Source of the DNA: Roseovarius pacificus
Lineage (GTDB): Bacteria > Pseudomonadota > Alphaproteobacteria > Rhodobacterales > Rhodobacteraceae
Direction: 5' to 3'
DNA length: 64,000 bases
NCBI RefSeq assembly: GCF_900142665.1
Contig: NZ_FRBR01000005.1
Coordinates: 186,001-250,000, forward strand
Shown: in pieces, positions 16,392 to 25,047 of the stretch
How the letters are laid out: each line of letters opens with the position of its first letter
Position numbering within the stretch: position 1 is the stretch's first letter
The notes under the pieces: model-generated
The model's database searches: none
Told to the model about the DNA's origin: nothing
What the model saw: only the letters and a program-made list of their open reading frames with translations
Made by a program: the position numbers and the translations under genes

Positions 16392-17132
16392 TCATGCTGT
16401 CTGCGGGGGCCGCTGCGCTGTGCGGTCCGTATCGCCGAAGACTTCGTCAAAGCGGCGTTTCAGGGCCACGTCCAGATCGTCCATGGTGACCGGCAGACCC
16501 AGATCGACAAGGCTGGTGACGCCATGTTCGGTGATGCCGCAGGGGACGATGCCGGTGAAATGGTCGAGATCGGGCTCGACGTTGATCGAGATGCCGTGGA
16601 AGCTGATCCATTTGCGCAGGCGGATGCCGATGGCGGCAATCTTGTCCTCGGGGCGTTCGCCGCTGGCGGTCAGGGGTTTGTCGTCGCGCGTCACCCAGAC
16701 CCCGACGCGGCCGTCGCGGATTTCGCCGGTGACGTTGAATTCGTCCAGCGTGGCGATGACCCAGTTTTCGAGTTGCTTGACGAAGGCGCGCACGTCGCGG
16801 CCGCGCTTGTTGAGGTCGAGCATGACGTAGACCACGCGCTGACCGGGGCCGTGATAGGTATATTGCCCGCCGCGTCTGGAAGGATGCACCGGGAACCTGT
16901 CGGGATCGGTCAGGTCGGCGGGGTTGGCCGAGGTGCCTGCGGTGTAAAGCGGCGGGTGTTCGAGAAGCCAGATCGCCTCGGGGGCCTCGCCACGGGCGAT
17001 TCGGTTTGCCCGGTCTTCCATGGCCGCAACGGCCTGTTCATAGGGGACCAACCCGCCCGACACATGCCACTGGACCGAATTTTTGTCGTGAATCTGTGGA
17101 TCATAGGGCAGCACGGCGGCAAAACTCTCCAT
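16392..17132 (-). CDS. lipB: Octanoyltransferase (lipoyl(octanoyl) transferase)
   Basis: 246 residues. Transfers octanoate from acyl carrier protein to the lipoyl domains of 2-oxoacid dehydrogenases and GcvH, step one of lipoate synthesis. Signature [13 protein letters not shown] (RGGxxTxHGPGQ), [13 protein letters not shown], catalytic Lys in [15 protein letters not shown] and the acyl-thioester Cys in [14 protein letters not shown]. Cytosolic. No lipA is adjacent. The stop overlaps the optional upstream start of the SDR gene. Confidence 0.95.
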   Translation of the reverse strand: MESFAAVLPYDPQIHDKNSVQWHVSGGLVPYEQAVAAMEDRANRIARGEAPEAIWLLEHPPLYTAGTSANPADLTDPDRFPVHPSRRGGQYTYHGPGQRVVYVMLDLNKRGRDVRAFVKQLENWVIATLDEFNVTGEIRDGRVGVWVTRDDKPLTASGERPEDKIAAIGIRLRKWISFHGISINVEPDLDHFTGIVPCGITEHGVTSLVDLGLPVTMDDLDVALKRRFDEVFGDTDRTAQRPPQTA

Positions 17133-17195
17133 CGGGGCCGGGGGTGTATGCTATACTAAAGCAATAAAACGAGTTCCATTTACGGGAGAGATAGA

Positions 17196-18566
17196 ATGTT
17201 TTCAAAACGAATTGTCATGTGCGGGATCGCCGCAAGCCTGCTGTCGGCCCCGGCGGCGCCGGTTTCGGCGGATATCGGCGACGGCATTGTCGGCGGTCTG
17301 GTCGGCGGGGCGGTCAGCGGGATCATCGTGAACGAAAGCGCCAAGGCGCGCGAGCGCAAGCGCGCGACGACGACCCGCACGCGCACGATCTATCGCTCCG
17401 CGCCGCAGAATACGGCGAAACGCGCCGAGGTGCGTGAAACCCAGACCGCGCTCAATTATTTCGGATTCCCTGCCGGGACCCCGGACGGCGTGAGCGGGCG
17501 CAACACGCGCAACGCGGTGTCGCAGTACCAGGCGCATATGGGGTATCCGGTGACGGGGTATATCACCGATTACGAGCGCCAGTTTCTTGTCGGCTCCTAT
17601 TATCGGGCGCAGTCCAGCGGTGCCGTGACGGCGCAACTGATTGCTGAGCGCGGTCAGGGCACCCGTGGGCTGCTGCATGCCTATCGCGACGAGGCGAACG
17701 GCACGGCCTCGGGCCAGATGGCGAGCACCCCGGCGGTTCCTGCCGCGCCTGCTGCACCTGCCGTGCCTGTCATGCAGGAGCAGTCGACATCGACGATGGC
17801 CGCGTTCTCGGGGACGACCGGGGAGGCCGCGAGCGGCGGCAGCACGAAACTGGCCTTGCCGAACCTGATGGGATCGCAGGAAAACACCCGGTCTCTGGCG
17901 TCGCATTGCAATCAGGTCAGCCTGCTGACCAATTCCAATGGCGGATTCGTCACGGAAGCCTCGATCCAGGACCCGCGTTTCGCGCTGAACGAGCAGTTCT
18001 GTCTGGCGCGCACCTATGCGGTCGCGGCGGGCGAAAAGCTGGCCAGCGGGTTGCGTGGCGTGAGCGTTGCGGAGATCGAAGAGCAATGCAACGGGTTCGC
18101 TCCGGCAATGCGGGATCTGGTGGCGTCGGTGTCGCTCAAGCCGCAGGCCGAAGTGCTGCAAGGCGCGCGCAGCTTCATTCTCGAGGCCGGAGCACCGCCC
18201 GAGCAGCTTGCCGGTACGGCGAAAATCTGTCTGTCGGTCGGGTATCGCACCGACAATATGGATGTCGCCCTGGGATCGGCCCTGTTGCTGACGGCCCTTG
18301 GCGAAGGCGCCTATGGCGAGTTGCTGGGCCACCACCTGAACGAGGGATTCGGCACCACCAAGCGCCCCGATCTGGCGCTGGCGTGGTATCAGTCCTCGTT
18401 CGATGCGCTGGAGCGGGGGGCCGAGCCGGTGTTTTCACCGGGCAATCCCGGGCGTAGTGCGCTGGTTCAGAAAGCGGCCTATCGCCTGAATGGCGTCGAG
18501 GATGGCGAGGCGGTCAATTCGGTTCAGCCGGCATCGACCCTGCCGACATTCAATATCGACAACTGA
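17196..18566 (+). CDS. Exported peptidoglycan-binding domain protein
   Basis: 456 residues behind GGGAGAGATAGA. Signal peptide at residues 1-25 (GIAASLLSAPAAPVSADIGD), a short glycine-rich segment (GIVGGLVGGAVSGIIVNES, about 30-48), then a PG_binding_1 domain at about 75-128 (RAEVRETQTALNYFGFPAGT, RNTRNAVSQYQAHMGYPVTG). An Ala/Pro linker (about 170-195) leads to a roughly 250-residue C-terminal domain without a recognised family, containing cysteines in HCNQVS, EEQCNGF and KICLSVG. Probably periplasmic and cell-wall associated. Divergent from lipB. Confidence 0.8.
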   Translation: MFSKRIVMCGIAASLLSAPAAPVSADIGDGIVGGLVGGAVSGIIVNESAKARERKRATTTRTRTIYRSAPQNTAKRAEVRETQTALNYFGFPAGTPDGVSGRNTRNAVSQYQAHMGYPVTGYITDYERQFLVGSYYRAQSSGAVTAQLIAERGQGTRGLLHAYRDEANGTASGQMASTPAVPAAPAAPAVPVMQEQSTSTMAAFSGTTGEAASGGSTKLALPNLMGSQENTRSLASHCNQVSLLTNSNGGFVTEASIQDPRFALNEQFCLARTYAVAAGEKLASGLRGVSVAEIEEQCNGFAPAMRDLVASVSLKPQAEVLQGARSFILEAGAPPEQLAGTAKICLSVGYRTDNMDVALGSALLLTALGEGAYGELLGHHLNEGFGTTKRPDLALAWYQSSFDALERGAEPVFSPGNPGRSALVQKAAYRLNGVEDGEAVNSVQPASTLPTFNIDN

Positions 18567-18588
18567 TCTGACTTCGGGGGGGGGCTGC

Positions 18589-18622
18589 GGGATGCCCGCG
18601 GCCCCCTGAACGCGGGCATCCC
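18589..18622 (+). terminator. Strong hairpin after the peptidoglycan-binding protein gene
   Basis: Perfect 12-bp stem GGGATGCCCGCG (18589-18600) and CGCGGGCATCCC (18611-18622) with a 10-base loop. No T-tract follows, so it may be a processing or Rho-assisted terminator. Confidence 0.6.
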
Positions 18623-18713
18623 CGGCGTCGTGCGGAAAGGATGGCCGAAAGTTGAAATTGTGCTTCACATCGTCTTGGCGCGTTGCTATACGCCGCTCAC
18701 CTACCAGACACGT

Positions 18714-18800
18714 GCGGTCGTGGCGGAATTGGTAGACGCGCAGCGTTGAGGTCGCTGTGGGGTAACACCCGTGGAAGTTCGAGTCTTCTCGACCGCACCA
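18714..18800 (+). tRNA. tRNA-Leu (GAG)
   Basis: 87 nt. Acceptor stem GCGGTCG pairs with CGACCGC; A-CCA end encoded at 18797-18800. D-arm region contains GGTAGACGC, anticodon stem CAGCG/CGCTG (18741-18745, 18753-18757) with loop TTGAGGT, anticodon GAG at 18748-18750. A long variable arm (TGGGGTAACACCCGTG) and T-arm GTTCGAGTC mark a class II leucine tRNA. It reads CUC/CUU codons. Confidence 0.97.
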
Positions 18801-18875
18801 TTTTCATTCTGACATTCGGGCAGATGCCGGGGCCGTTATGCGGCTGGCCGGTGCTTCTGTTTGCGTGGGCGAATG

Positions 18876-18899
18876 AAAAAGGGCCGGTGTGCCCGGCCC
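18876..18899 (-). terminator. Terminator of the Mrp operon
   Basis: On the minus strand: stem GGGCCGG/CCGGCCC (18893-18899 with 18881-18887), 5-base loop, followed by a run of five T (AAAAA at 18876-18880 on the plus strand). Confidence 0.8.
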
Positions 18900-18906
18900 C
18901 TGGAGT

Positions 18907-19284
18907 TTATTCCTCGTCCTCGATGCGCTTGGGCGGGTCGTCGTAGACGGACCAGCCGTAATCGCATTCGGTGCCGGGCAGTTCATGGGCGCGGATGTTG
19001 CCCTGAATGTAGGTCTTGGCGATGAAATTCGCGCTGATCGGGGCGGTCAGGAACAGGAACAGCGTGATCAGCAGTTCGTGGAACGACACCGAGCCCTTGA
19101 CCAGCAGGAAATAGAGCATCGAGGCGATCAGCACCCCGCCCACGCCCACGGTGGTGGCCTTGGTGGGAGCGTGCAGGCGCTGAATCGTGTTTTCCAGCTT
19201 GATCAGGCCGAACGATCCGACGAGGCCGAAGAGGCCTGCGACGACAAGGAAAAAGGAAATCAGGGCTTCGATTGCGACTGTCAT
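18907..19284 (-). CDS. mnhG: Monovalent cation/H+ antiporter subunit G
   Basis: 125 residues from ATG 19284 (MTVAIEALISFFLVVAGLFG). Small Mrp/Pha subunit with three TM helices; family motif RLHAPTKATTVGVGGVLIAS is intact. The hydrophilic C-terminus ends in acidic residues. Last gene of the operon, separated from subunit F by 14 bp. Subunit G is needed for assembly of the hetero-oligomeric Na+(K+)/H+ antiporter in the inner membrane. Confidence 0.93.
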   Translation of the reverse strand: MTVAIEALISFFLVVAGLFGLVGSFGLIKLENTIQRLHAPTKATTVGVGGVLIASMLYFLLVKGSVSFHELLITLFLFLTAPISANFIAKTYIQGNIRAHELPGTECDYGWSVYDDPPKRIEDEE

Positions 19285-19298
19285 GGCCTGTCCTTTCG

Positions 19299-19568
19299 TT
19301 ACTCGATGATGTCGCCGCGCAGAACGAAGCGGCAATAGGCGACGGTGGAGACGAACCCGACCATGGCGACCAGCATCGACGCCTCGTAATAGATCGTCGT
19401 GCCCTGTTTGATTCCGTAGAGGATCAGCAGGGCGATGATGTTGATGACCATGGTGTCGAGCGCAAGGATGCGATCGGCGCTGTCGGGGCCGGTCGCGATG
19501 CGCCAGAGATTGAACAGGAGCCCCAGCCCGAAACAGCCGAAGGCAAAGATCAGGGCGGCTTCGATCAT
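19299..19568 (-). CDS. mnhF: Monovalent cation/H+ antiporter subunit F
   Basis: 89 residues (MIEAALIFAFGCFGLGLLFN start). Three TM helices; RIATGPDSADRILALDTMVI is the MrpF signature (GPxxxDRxxAxD). The start overlaps the mnhE stop by four bases (ATGA), indicating coupled translation. Component of the Mrp complex; implicated in cation/bile salt efflux in homologues. Confidence 0.93.
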   Translation of the reverse strand: MIEAALIFAFGCFGLGLLFNLWRIATGPDSADRILALDTMVINIIALLILYGIKQGTTIYYEASMLVAMVGFVSTVAYCRFVLRGDIIE

Positions 19569-20056
19569 TGGAAAATCTCCTTCAGGCGCCATTCGTAGCG
19601 GCTTTTGATGGTGTCGCGCACCTCGTCGGGATCGTCGGTGTGCAGGCAATGCACGAGGATGCTGCCGCCGTCGGCGGCCAGCATGGTCGACACCGTGCCC
19701 GGCGTCATGGTGATGGTTCCCGCCAGAACGGTGATCGCCTCGGGCGAGGTCAGTTCCAGCGGAACGGTGATCCAGTGCGAGCGGATGTTTTCGTTGCGTT
19801 TGAACATCACGATCAGCGCGACCTCGACATTCGCCACAAGGATATCCCACAGCACGATCAGGAGGTATTCGATCACGCGGAACGGGCCGCCGACCTTGGC
19901 GCGGCGTGGCCAGTAGGGGCCTGTGAACATCGGCACGAAAACCCCCAGCACGCCGCCGAGGATCAGGTTTCCGACGGTGACCTTGTTGACCAGCGCGAGC
20001 CAGACGAGGGTCAGGACGATGCTGAGAACGGGGTGGGGAAAAAGGCGCTTCAGCAT
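19565..20056 (-). CDS. mnhE: Monovalent cation/H+ antiporter subunit E
   Basis: 163 residues. N-terminal two TM helices (FPHPVLSIVLTLVWLALVNK, VTVGNLILGGVLGVFVPMFT), then cytoplasmic domain with ANVEVALIVMFKRNENIRSH and LAGTITMTPGTVSTMLAADG, the conserved T-x-TPGT motif of MrpE. Overlaps mnhF by four bases and lies three bases after mnhD. Confidence 0.93.
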   Translation of the reverse strand: MLKRLFPHPVLSIVLTLVWLALVNKVTVGNLILGGVLGVFVPMFTGPYWPRRAKVGGPFRVIEYLLIVLWDILVANVEVALIVMFKRNENIRSHWITVPLELTSPEAITVLAGTITMTPGTVSTMLAADGGSILVHCLHTDDPDEVRDTIKSRYEWRLKEIFQ

Positions 20057-20059
20057 GAG

Positions 20060-21622
20060 TTAGCTCTCCTCGCCCTGGCCGAGCACGGCGGTGACGTAAT
20101 CGGTGCCGTCGAACAGTTGCTCGGAGGTTTCGACAAGGTAGGTGCTGATCGGGCCGGCGAAGACCGACAGGAAGGCCAGAGCGGCCAGCGCGGCCATGGT
20201 CGGGGCGAGTTCGAGCGCGCGGGCCGGGGCCGGGGCGTCATCGGGCGGCGGTGTTTCGTCGTCCTCTTGCGTGTCGGTGTCTTCGGGGGCCGGCGCGAGG
20301 GCGGTGGATTTCCAGAACAGCGTGCTGCCTGCCCGTGCAAAGCCCAGGATGAGCAGCAGCGAGCCCACGAGGATCGCGATCCAGCTGATCACCATTTGCG
20401 GCGTGTCGGCCATGGCGTCGAGGATCACCAGCTTGCCCAGGAAGCCGCTGAGCGGGGGCATGCCCGCCATGCCGATGGCCCCGGCAAAGAACAGCGCGGC
20501 GAACAGGCCGTTCTGCACGATGGGGGGTTCGGCGCGCAGGAGGTCGCCGCCGGGGCGGCGGCTGACCACCAGATCGGCCAGCAGGAACAGGGCCGCCGCC
20601 GAAAAGGTGGAGTGCAGCAGGTAATAGAGCGCCGCGCCGGTGGCATAGGGGGTGAAGGCCGCGACGGCGATCATCATCGTGCCCATCGAGGCGATCACGG
20701 AGAAGGACAGCAGCGACATCAGCCGCCGCGCGCCCATGACGCCGATGGCGCCGATGGCCAGCGTGACCAGGGCGGCGGGCATCAGCCAGTCGCCGATCAG
20801 CCCGTCCAGAACGGCCACGTCGGGGCCGAACACCACCGCGTGTACGCGGATGATCGCATAGGCGCCGACCTTGGTCATGATGGCAAACAGCGCCGCCACG
20901 GGGGCCGGGGCGTTGGAATAGGTGGCGGGCAGCCAGAACTGCACCGGGAACAGCGCGGCCTTGATGGCGAAGACCACCATCAGCAGGATCGCGGCGACGC
21001 GCACCAGCGAGGCCTCTTCGACCGGAAGTTCGCGCACCTTCACCGCAAGGTCGGCGATGTTGAGCGTGCCTGTCGAGGCATAGAGCGTGCCGAGCGCGAA
21101 CAGGAACAGGGTGGACCCGGCCAGGTTCATCACCACGTATTGCAGCCCCGCCTGAAGGCGCACGCGCCCGCCGCCGTGGATCATCAGCCCGTAGGAGGCG
21201 ATCAGCAGAACCTCGAAGAAAACGAAGAGGTTGAAGGCGTCGCCGGTGAGGAACGCGCCGCAGATGCCCATCAGCTGGAACTGGAACAGCGCGTGGAAGT
21301 GACGCCCGCGATTGTCCCAGCCGGTGGCGGTGGCGTGCAGCAGCACGATCAGCGCCAGCGCCGAGGTCAGCAACAGCATCAGCGCCGACAGACGGTCCAG
21401 CACCAGAACGATGCCGAATGGCGCGGGCCAGTCGCCGAGGCGGTAGACATGGGTTGCGCCATCGGCGGACATGAACAGCAGCCCGACGGTGATCGCGGCC
21501 AGAGTGATGGTGCCGGCAAAGGATGCGGCACGCGCCAGCGTGATGTCGTGGCGCATCACAAAAGCGATGATCGGGGCCAGAAGGGCCGGAAGGACGACCG
21601 GCGCAATGATCCAGTGACTCAT
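20060..21622 (-). CDS. mnhD: Monovalent cation/H+ antiporter subunit D
   Basis: 520 residues, about 14 TM helices, homologous to complex I antiporter-like subunits (NuoM/N). GDAFNLFVFFEVLLIASYGL carries the conserved Glu of TM5, and VVFAIKAALFPVQFWLPATY carries the Lys-Ala-Ala-Pro/Leu motif of TM7. The C-terminal tail (about 440-480) is acidic and Pro-rich (APAPEDTDTQEDDETPPPDD), unusual but plausible as a cytoplasmic loop. It is one of the two proton-translocating subunits. It overlaps mnhC by four bases. Confidence 0.95.
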   Translation of the reverse strand: MSHWIIAPVVLPALLAPIIAFVMRHDITLARAASFAGTITLAAITVGLLFMSADGATHVYRLGDWPAPFGIVLVLDRLSALMLLLTSALALIVLLHATATGWDNRGRHFHALFQFQLMGICGAFLTGDAFNLFVFFEVLLIASYGLMIHGGGRVRLQAGLQYVVMNLAGSTLFLFALGTLYASTGTLNIADLAVKVRELPVEEASLVRVAAILLMVVFAIKAALFPVQFWLPATYSNAPAPVAALFAIMTKVGAYAIIRVHAVVFGPDVAVLDGLIGDWLMPAALVTLAIGAIGVMGARRLMSLLSFSVIASMGTMMIAVAAFTPYATGAALYYLLHSTFSAAALFLLADLVVSRRPGGDLLRAEPPIVQNGLFAALFFAGAIGMAGMPPLSGFLGKLVILDAMADTPQMVISWIAILVGSLLLILGFARAGSTLFWKSTALAPAPEDTDTQEDDETPPPDDAPAPARALELAPTMAALAALAFLSVFAGPISTYLVETSEQLFDGTDYVTAVLGQGEES

Positions 21623-21984
21623 GCTCCGGTTTCCTTCTTGTCGGTGTCGGGCGCGTTGGGGCCGGTCATGTCGATCCTGTCGTGATCCGCTTCGAGGTAG
21701 GCCCCGAGCGCGATCATCACCAGAACGGCGGTCATCCCGAAGGAAATCACGATCGCGGTCAGCACCAGCGCCTGCGGCAGCGGGTCGGTATAGGTGGCGT
21801 CACCGTATTTCGACAGGACGGGCGGCGCATTGATCGCCAGCCGTCCGGTGGCGAACAGGAACACGTTCACCGCATAGGACAGCAGGGCAAGGCCCAGGAT
21901 CACCGGAAAGGCGCGCAGGCGCAGGATCAGGTAGACCCCGCCTGCCGTCAGGACGCCGACAGAGCTGGCAACGACGATTTCCAT
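21619..21984 (-). CDS. mnhC: Monovalent cation/H+ antiporter subunit C
   Basis: 121 residues, three TM helices, NuoK-like: GGVYLILRLRAFPVILGLAL, LSYAVNVFLFATGRLAINAP and DPLPQALVLTAIVISFGMTA, the MrpC/NuoK signature DPLPQALVLTAIVI. Starts one base after the mnhA-B stop and overlaps mnhD. Confidence 0.94.
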   Translation of the reverse strand: MEIVVASSVGVLTAGGVYLILRLRAFPVILGLALLSYAVNVFLFATGRLAINAPPVLSKYGDATYTDPLPQALVLTAIVISFGMTAVLVMIALGAYLEADHDRIDMTGPNAPDTDKKETGA

Positions 21985-21985
21985 G

Positions 21986-24850
21986 TTACTCCTCCTCCTG
22001 CTTGCTGTCGGCGACCCGCAGCGAGGGGTCGTAGTCCATCGGTTCGATGTTCACGGTTTCACCGGCATAGCGCGCGATCCGCGACAGGCTGTAGAGCATC
22101 AGCATCACCGCGCCCAGAACCGTCAGGAACACGCCAAGGTCGAAGGACATGGCGGTGGCCCATTCGAATTCCTCGATCGGGGGCCAGTGGATATAGCCAT
22201 AGGCGCTGGTCAGGAACGGTTTGCCCGCCAGCCATGCGCCTGCGCCGGTCAGCCCGGCGATCACCACGCCCCAGCCGATCATCGAGTGGTATTCGATCCG
22301 CTGGCGGCTTTGGGTCCAGGCAAAGCCCGAGGCCATGTATTGCATCAGAAGCGCAATCGAGATCACCAGCCCGGCGACGAACCCGCCGCCCGGCTGGTTG
22401 TGGCCGCGCAGGAAGATGTAGATGCCCACCATCACGGCAATCGGCAGCATGGCGCGGGTGGCGACAACCATCATCAGGGGATGTCGGTCGCGCGAGCGGT
22501 CGGGCGGTACGGGGCGCGCCTTGAGCCGGCTGCCTGCGGGGCCGCGCAGCAGGGCCTCCATCAGGGCGAAGATCGTCAGGCCCGCGATGCCCAGGACGAT
22601 GATTTCGCCATAGGTGTCGTAGCCCCGGAAATCCACGAGGATCACGTTGACAACGTTGGTGCCCCCGCCGCCGGTGTAGGAATTGGCCAGGTGGAACCCG
22701 GAAATCGAGCTGAGATCGCGCATCATGAAGGCCATGGCCAGGGCCGCCACCGCCGCGCCTGCGGCAACGGCGATGATCCCGTCGCGCAGGCGCAGGGAGG
22801 CGCCGCTTTCGTTCGGGGTGGATTTCGGCATGAAATAGAGCGCCAGAAGCAGCAGCATGATCGTGACGGTTTCGACCGAGATCTGCGTCAGCGCAAGATC
22901 GGGCGCCGAAAGATAGACGAATCCGCTGGAGACCATCAGACCGATGATGCCGATCAGGATCAGCGCGCGGAAACGGTTGCGGTGATTGATCACCACCAGC
23001 GCCGTCGCCACGATCAGCAGCAGCCAGCCCACCGCCGCCACCAGCGGAATGGGCAGCAATTCGCGGGTCGGGGGGGTCATGGTGCCGCTGGTGAAGGCGA
23101 AATAGCCCAGCACGACCGTGGCGGAGACGAAGATCGCCAGATACCGGCTGATCGCGCCGTTATGCAGGCCGTCGGTTGCCGCGCGGGACAGCCCGGCCAG
23201 TGCACCGTAAAGCGCATCGAAGATCGTCTTGGCTTCGGGGCGCGGCGTGGTCAGCCACAGGCGATCCAGCGGGCGGTGCATCGCCAGCAGGATCGCACCG
23301 CCCGCCACCGCCGCGATGGACATGAACAGGGCAGGGGTCACGCCGTGCCAGATTTTCAGATGCGGGTGCAGGTCCTGCCCGGTCACGGCGTTGGCGGCCA
23401 TGGTCACGACCGGCTCGGCCAGGTGCGGCAGGAGGCCGATCAGCACCACCAGCACGACCAGCAGCGCGGGCGAGGCCCACATGCCGAAGGGCGGATCGTG
23501 CGGTTTGTGCGGATAGTCGTCGCGCACCGGCCCGGCGAAGACATGGAAGATGAAGCGCAGGCTGTAGGCCACCGACAGGAGCGCGCCGAGCGTGGCCAGC
23601 GCCGGCACGATCCACGGGTTGCGGAACCATTCGGTATGCGCGGCCTCTTCCAGCATCATTTCCTTGGAGAGGAACCCGTTGAACAGCGGAATGCCCGCCA
23701 TGGACAGGGCGGCGACGGTGCCGATCAGGGCGGTGATCGGCATCAGGTGGCGCAGCCCGCCAAGGCGCTTGATGTCGCGGGTGTGGGTTTCGTGATCGAC
23801 GATGCCCGCGGTCATGAAGAGCGCGGCCTTGAACGTGAGGTGGTTGATGATGTGAAACACCGCCGCGATGGCGGCCGTTTTCGTACCGAAGCCCAGCAGC
23901 ATGGTGAGCAGGCCAAGGTGGCTGACCGTGGAAAAGGCGAGCAGCGCCTTGAGGTCGTCCTTGAACAGCGCGATCAGCGCGCCCAGCACCATGGTGATCA
24001 TGCCGGTGATCGACACGATATAGAACCACGCGTCGGTGCCCGCCAGCACCGGCCACATCCGGGCCATCAGGAACACACCGGCCTTCACCATCGTGGCCGA
24101 GTGCAGATAGGCCGATACCGGCGTCGGGGCGGCCATGGCGTGAGGCAGCCAGAAATGGAACGGGAACTGCGCCGATTTGGTGAAGGCCCCGATCAGGATC
24201 AGGATCAGCGCGGGCATGTACCATTCGGAGGCGCGGATCGCGTCGCCCTGTGACAGGATGTCGGTCAGGTTGTAGCTGCCCACGATATTGCCGAGGATCA
24301 GCATGCCGCCGATCATCGCCAGCCCGCCCGCGCCGGTCACGGCCAGCGCCATGCGCGCGCCCTGCCGTCCCTCGGGCAGGTGTTTCCAATAGCCGATCAG
24401 CAGGAAGGACGACAGGCTGGTCAGTTCCCAGAAGATCAGCAGCAGCAGGATATTGTCGGAAATGACGATGCCCAGCATCGCGCCCTGAAACAGCAGCAGG
24501 TAGGTATAGAACTGCCCCATCGGGTCGTCGCCCGACAGGTAGAACCGTGCGTAGAGGGTGATCAGCAGGCCTACGCCGAGGATCATCCCGGCAAACAGCA
24601 GCCCCAGACCGTCAAGAAAGAACGATACGGACAGGCCCAGTTGCGGCAACCACGCGATTTCGGCCTGCAAGGTTTCCCCGCGCAGCACCGCAGGGGCCAG
24701 AAGGCCAAGGCAAACCAGCGCCAGAACGGTCGGAACGGCGGTGAATGTCGCACAGGCGTTACGTCCGGCGCGGATCATGAGGCCGGGAACCAGTGCACCG
24801 ATAAAGGGAAGGCTTGCGATCAGGGGAAGGAGGTTGCTGCCGTCGTTCAT
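21986..24850 (-). CDS. mnhA: Monovalent cation/H+ antiporter subunit A fused to subunit B (MnhAB)
   Basis: 954 residues, first gene of the operon. N-terminal 500 residues resemble complex I NuoL: GAMLGIVISDNILLLLIFWE, SSFLLIGYWKHLPEGRQGAR, KSAQFPFHFWLPHAMAAPTP and SATMVKAGVFLMARMWPVLA. The middle (about 600-780) is the MrpA C-terminal domain (SGFVYLSAPDLALTQISVET, FRGYDTYGEIIVLGIAGLTI). The last 140 residues are MrpB: NQPGGGFVAGLVISIALLMQ and PFLTSAYGYIHWP. A and B fused in one chain is the group 2 (Pha-type) Mrp arrangement known from rhizobia. It exports Na+ or K+ in exchange for H+. Confidence 0.95.
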   Translation of the reverse strand: MNDGSNLLPLIASLPFIGALVPGLMIRAGRNACATFTAVPTVLALVCLGLLAPAVLRGETLQAEIAWLPQLGLSVSFFLDGLGLLFAGMILGVGLLITLYARFYLSGDDPMGQFYTYLLLFQGAMLGIVISDNILLLLIFWELTSLSSFLLIGYWKHLPEGRQGARMALAVTGAGGLAMIGGMLILGNIVGSYNLTDILSQGDAIRASEWYMPALILILIGAFTKSAQFPFHFWLPHAMAAPTPVSAYLHSATMVKAGVFLMARMWPVLAGTDAWFYIVSITGMITMVLGALIALFKDDLKALLAFSTVSHLGLLTMLLGFGTKTAAIAAVFHIINHLTFKAALFMTAGIVDHETHTRDIKRLGGLRHLMPITALIGTVAALSMAGIPLFNGFLSKEMMLEEAAHTEWFRNPWIVPALATLGALLSVAYSLRFIFHVFAGPVRDDYPHKPHDPPFGMWASPALLVVLVVLIGLLPHLAEPVVTMAANAVTGQDLHPHLKIWHGVTPALFMSIAAVAGGAILLAMHRPLDRLWLTTPRPEAKTIFDALYGALAGLSRAATDGLHNGAISRYLAIFVSATVVLGYFAFTSGTMTPPTRELLPIPLVAAVGWLLLIVATALVVINHRNRFRALILIGIIGLMVSSGFVYLSAPDLALTQISVETVTIMLLLLALYFMPKSTPNESGASLRLRDGIIAVAAGAAVAALAMAFMMRDLSSISGFHLANSYTGGGGTNVVNVILVDFRGYDTYGEIIVLGIAGLTIFALMEALLRGPAGSRLKARPVPPDRSRDRHPLMMVVATRAMLPIAVMVGIYIFLRGHNQPGGGFVAGLVISIALLMQYMASGFAWTQSRQRIEYHSMIGWGVVIAGLTGAGAWLAGKPFLTSAYGYIHWPPIEEFEWATAMSFDLGVFLTVLGAVMLMLYSLSRIARYAGETVNIEPMDYDPSLRVADSKQEEE

Positions 24851-25047
24851 GTCTGTCCCGTTCTGTTTGTCGCCGTTCGCCGTTAAAGCTGACTTTTTGG
24901 GTGCGAAACAAGCCTTTTCGTCCGATTTTTGCCGGAATGTCGCAGTGTGCCGGTCGGAAAGCCCGTTGCGTGCGTGATCCGGACGCGCCGGTTCGGGAGC
25001 GGTCGAAGACGCCGTTTCAGCGAGTATACAATTGCTCGGGCGTTATG

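Noticed and set aside
15080..16450. 456-codon minus-strand frame covering the SDR gene
   Set aside because: Different frame from the SDR; Arg/His-rich with no motifs, and it crosses the BI-1 terminator.
19568..24253. Two long plus-strand open frames (705 and 756 codons) across the Mrp region
   Set aside because: Gly/His/Asp/Gln-rich composition typical of antisense frames; the minus strand encodes the full mnh operon.
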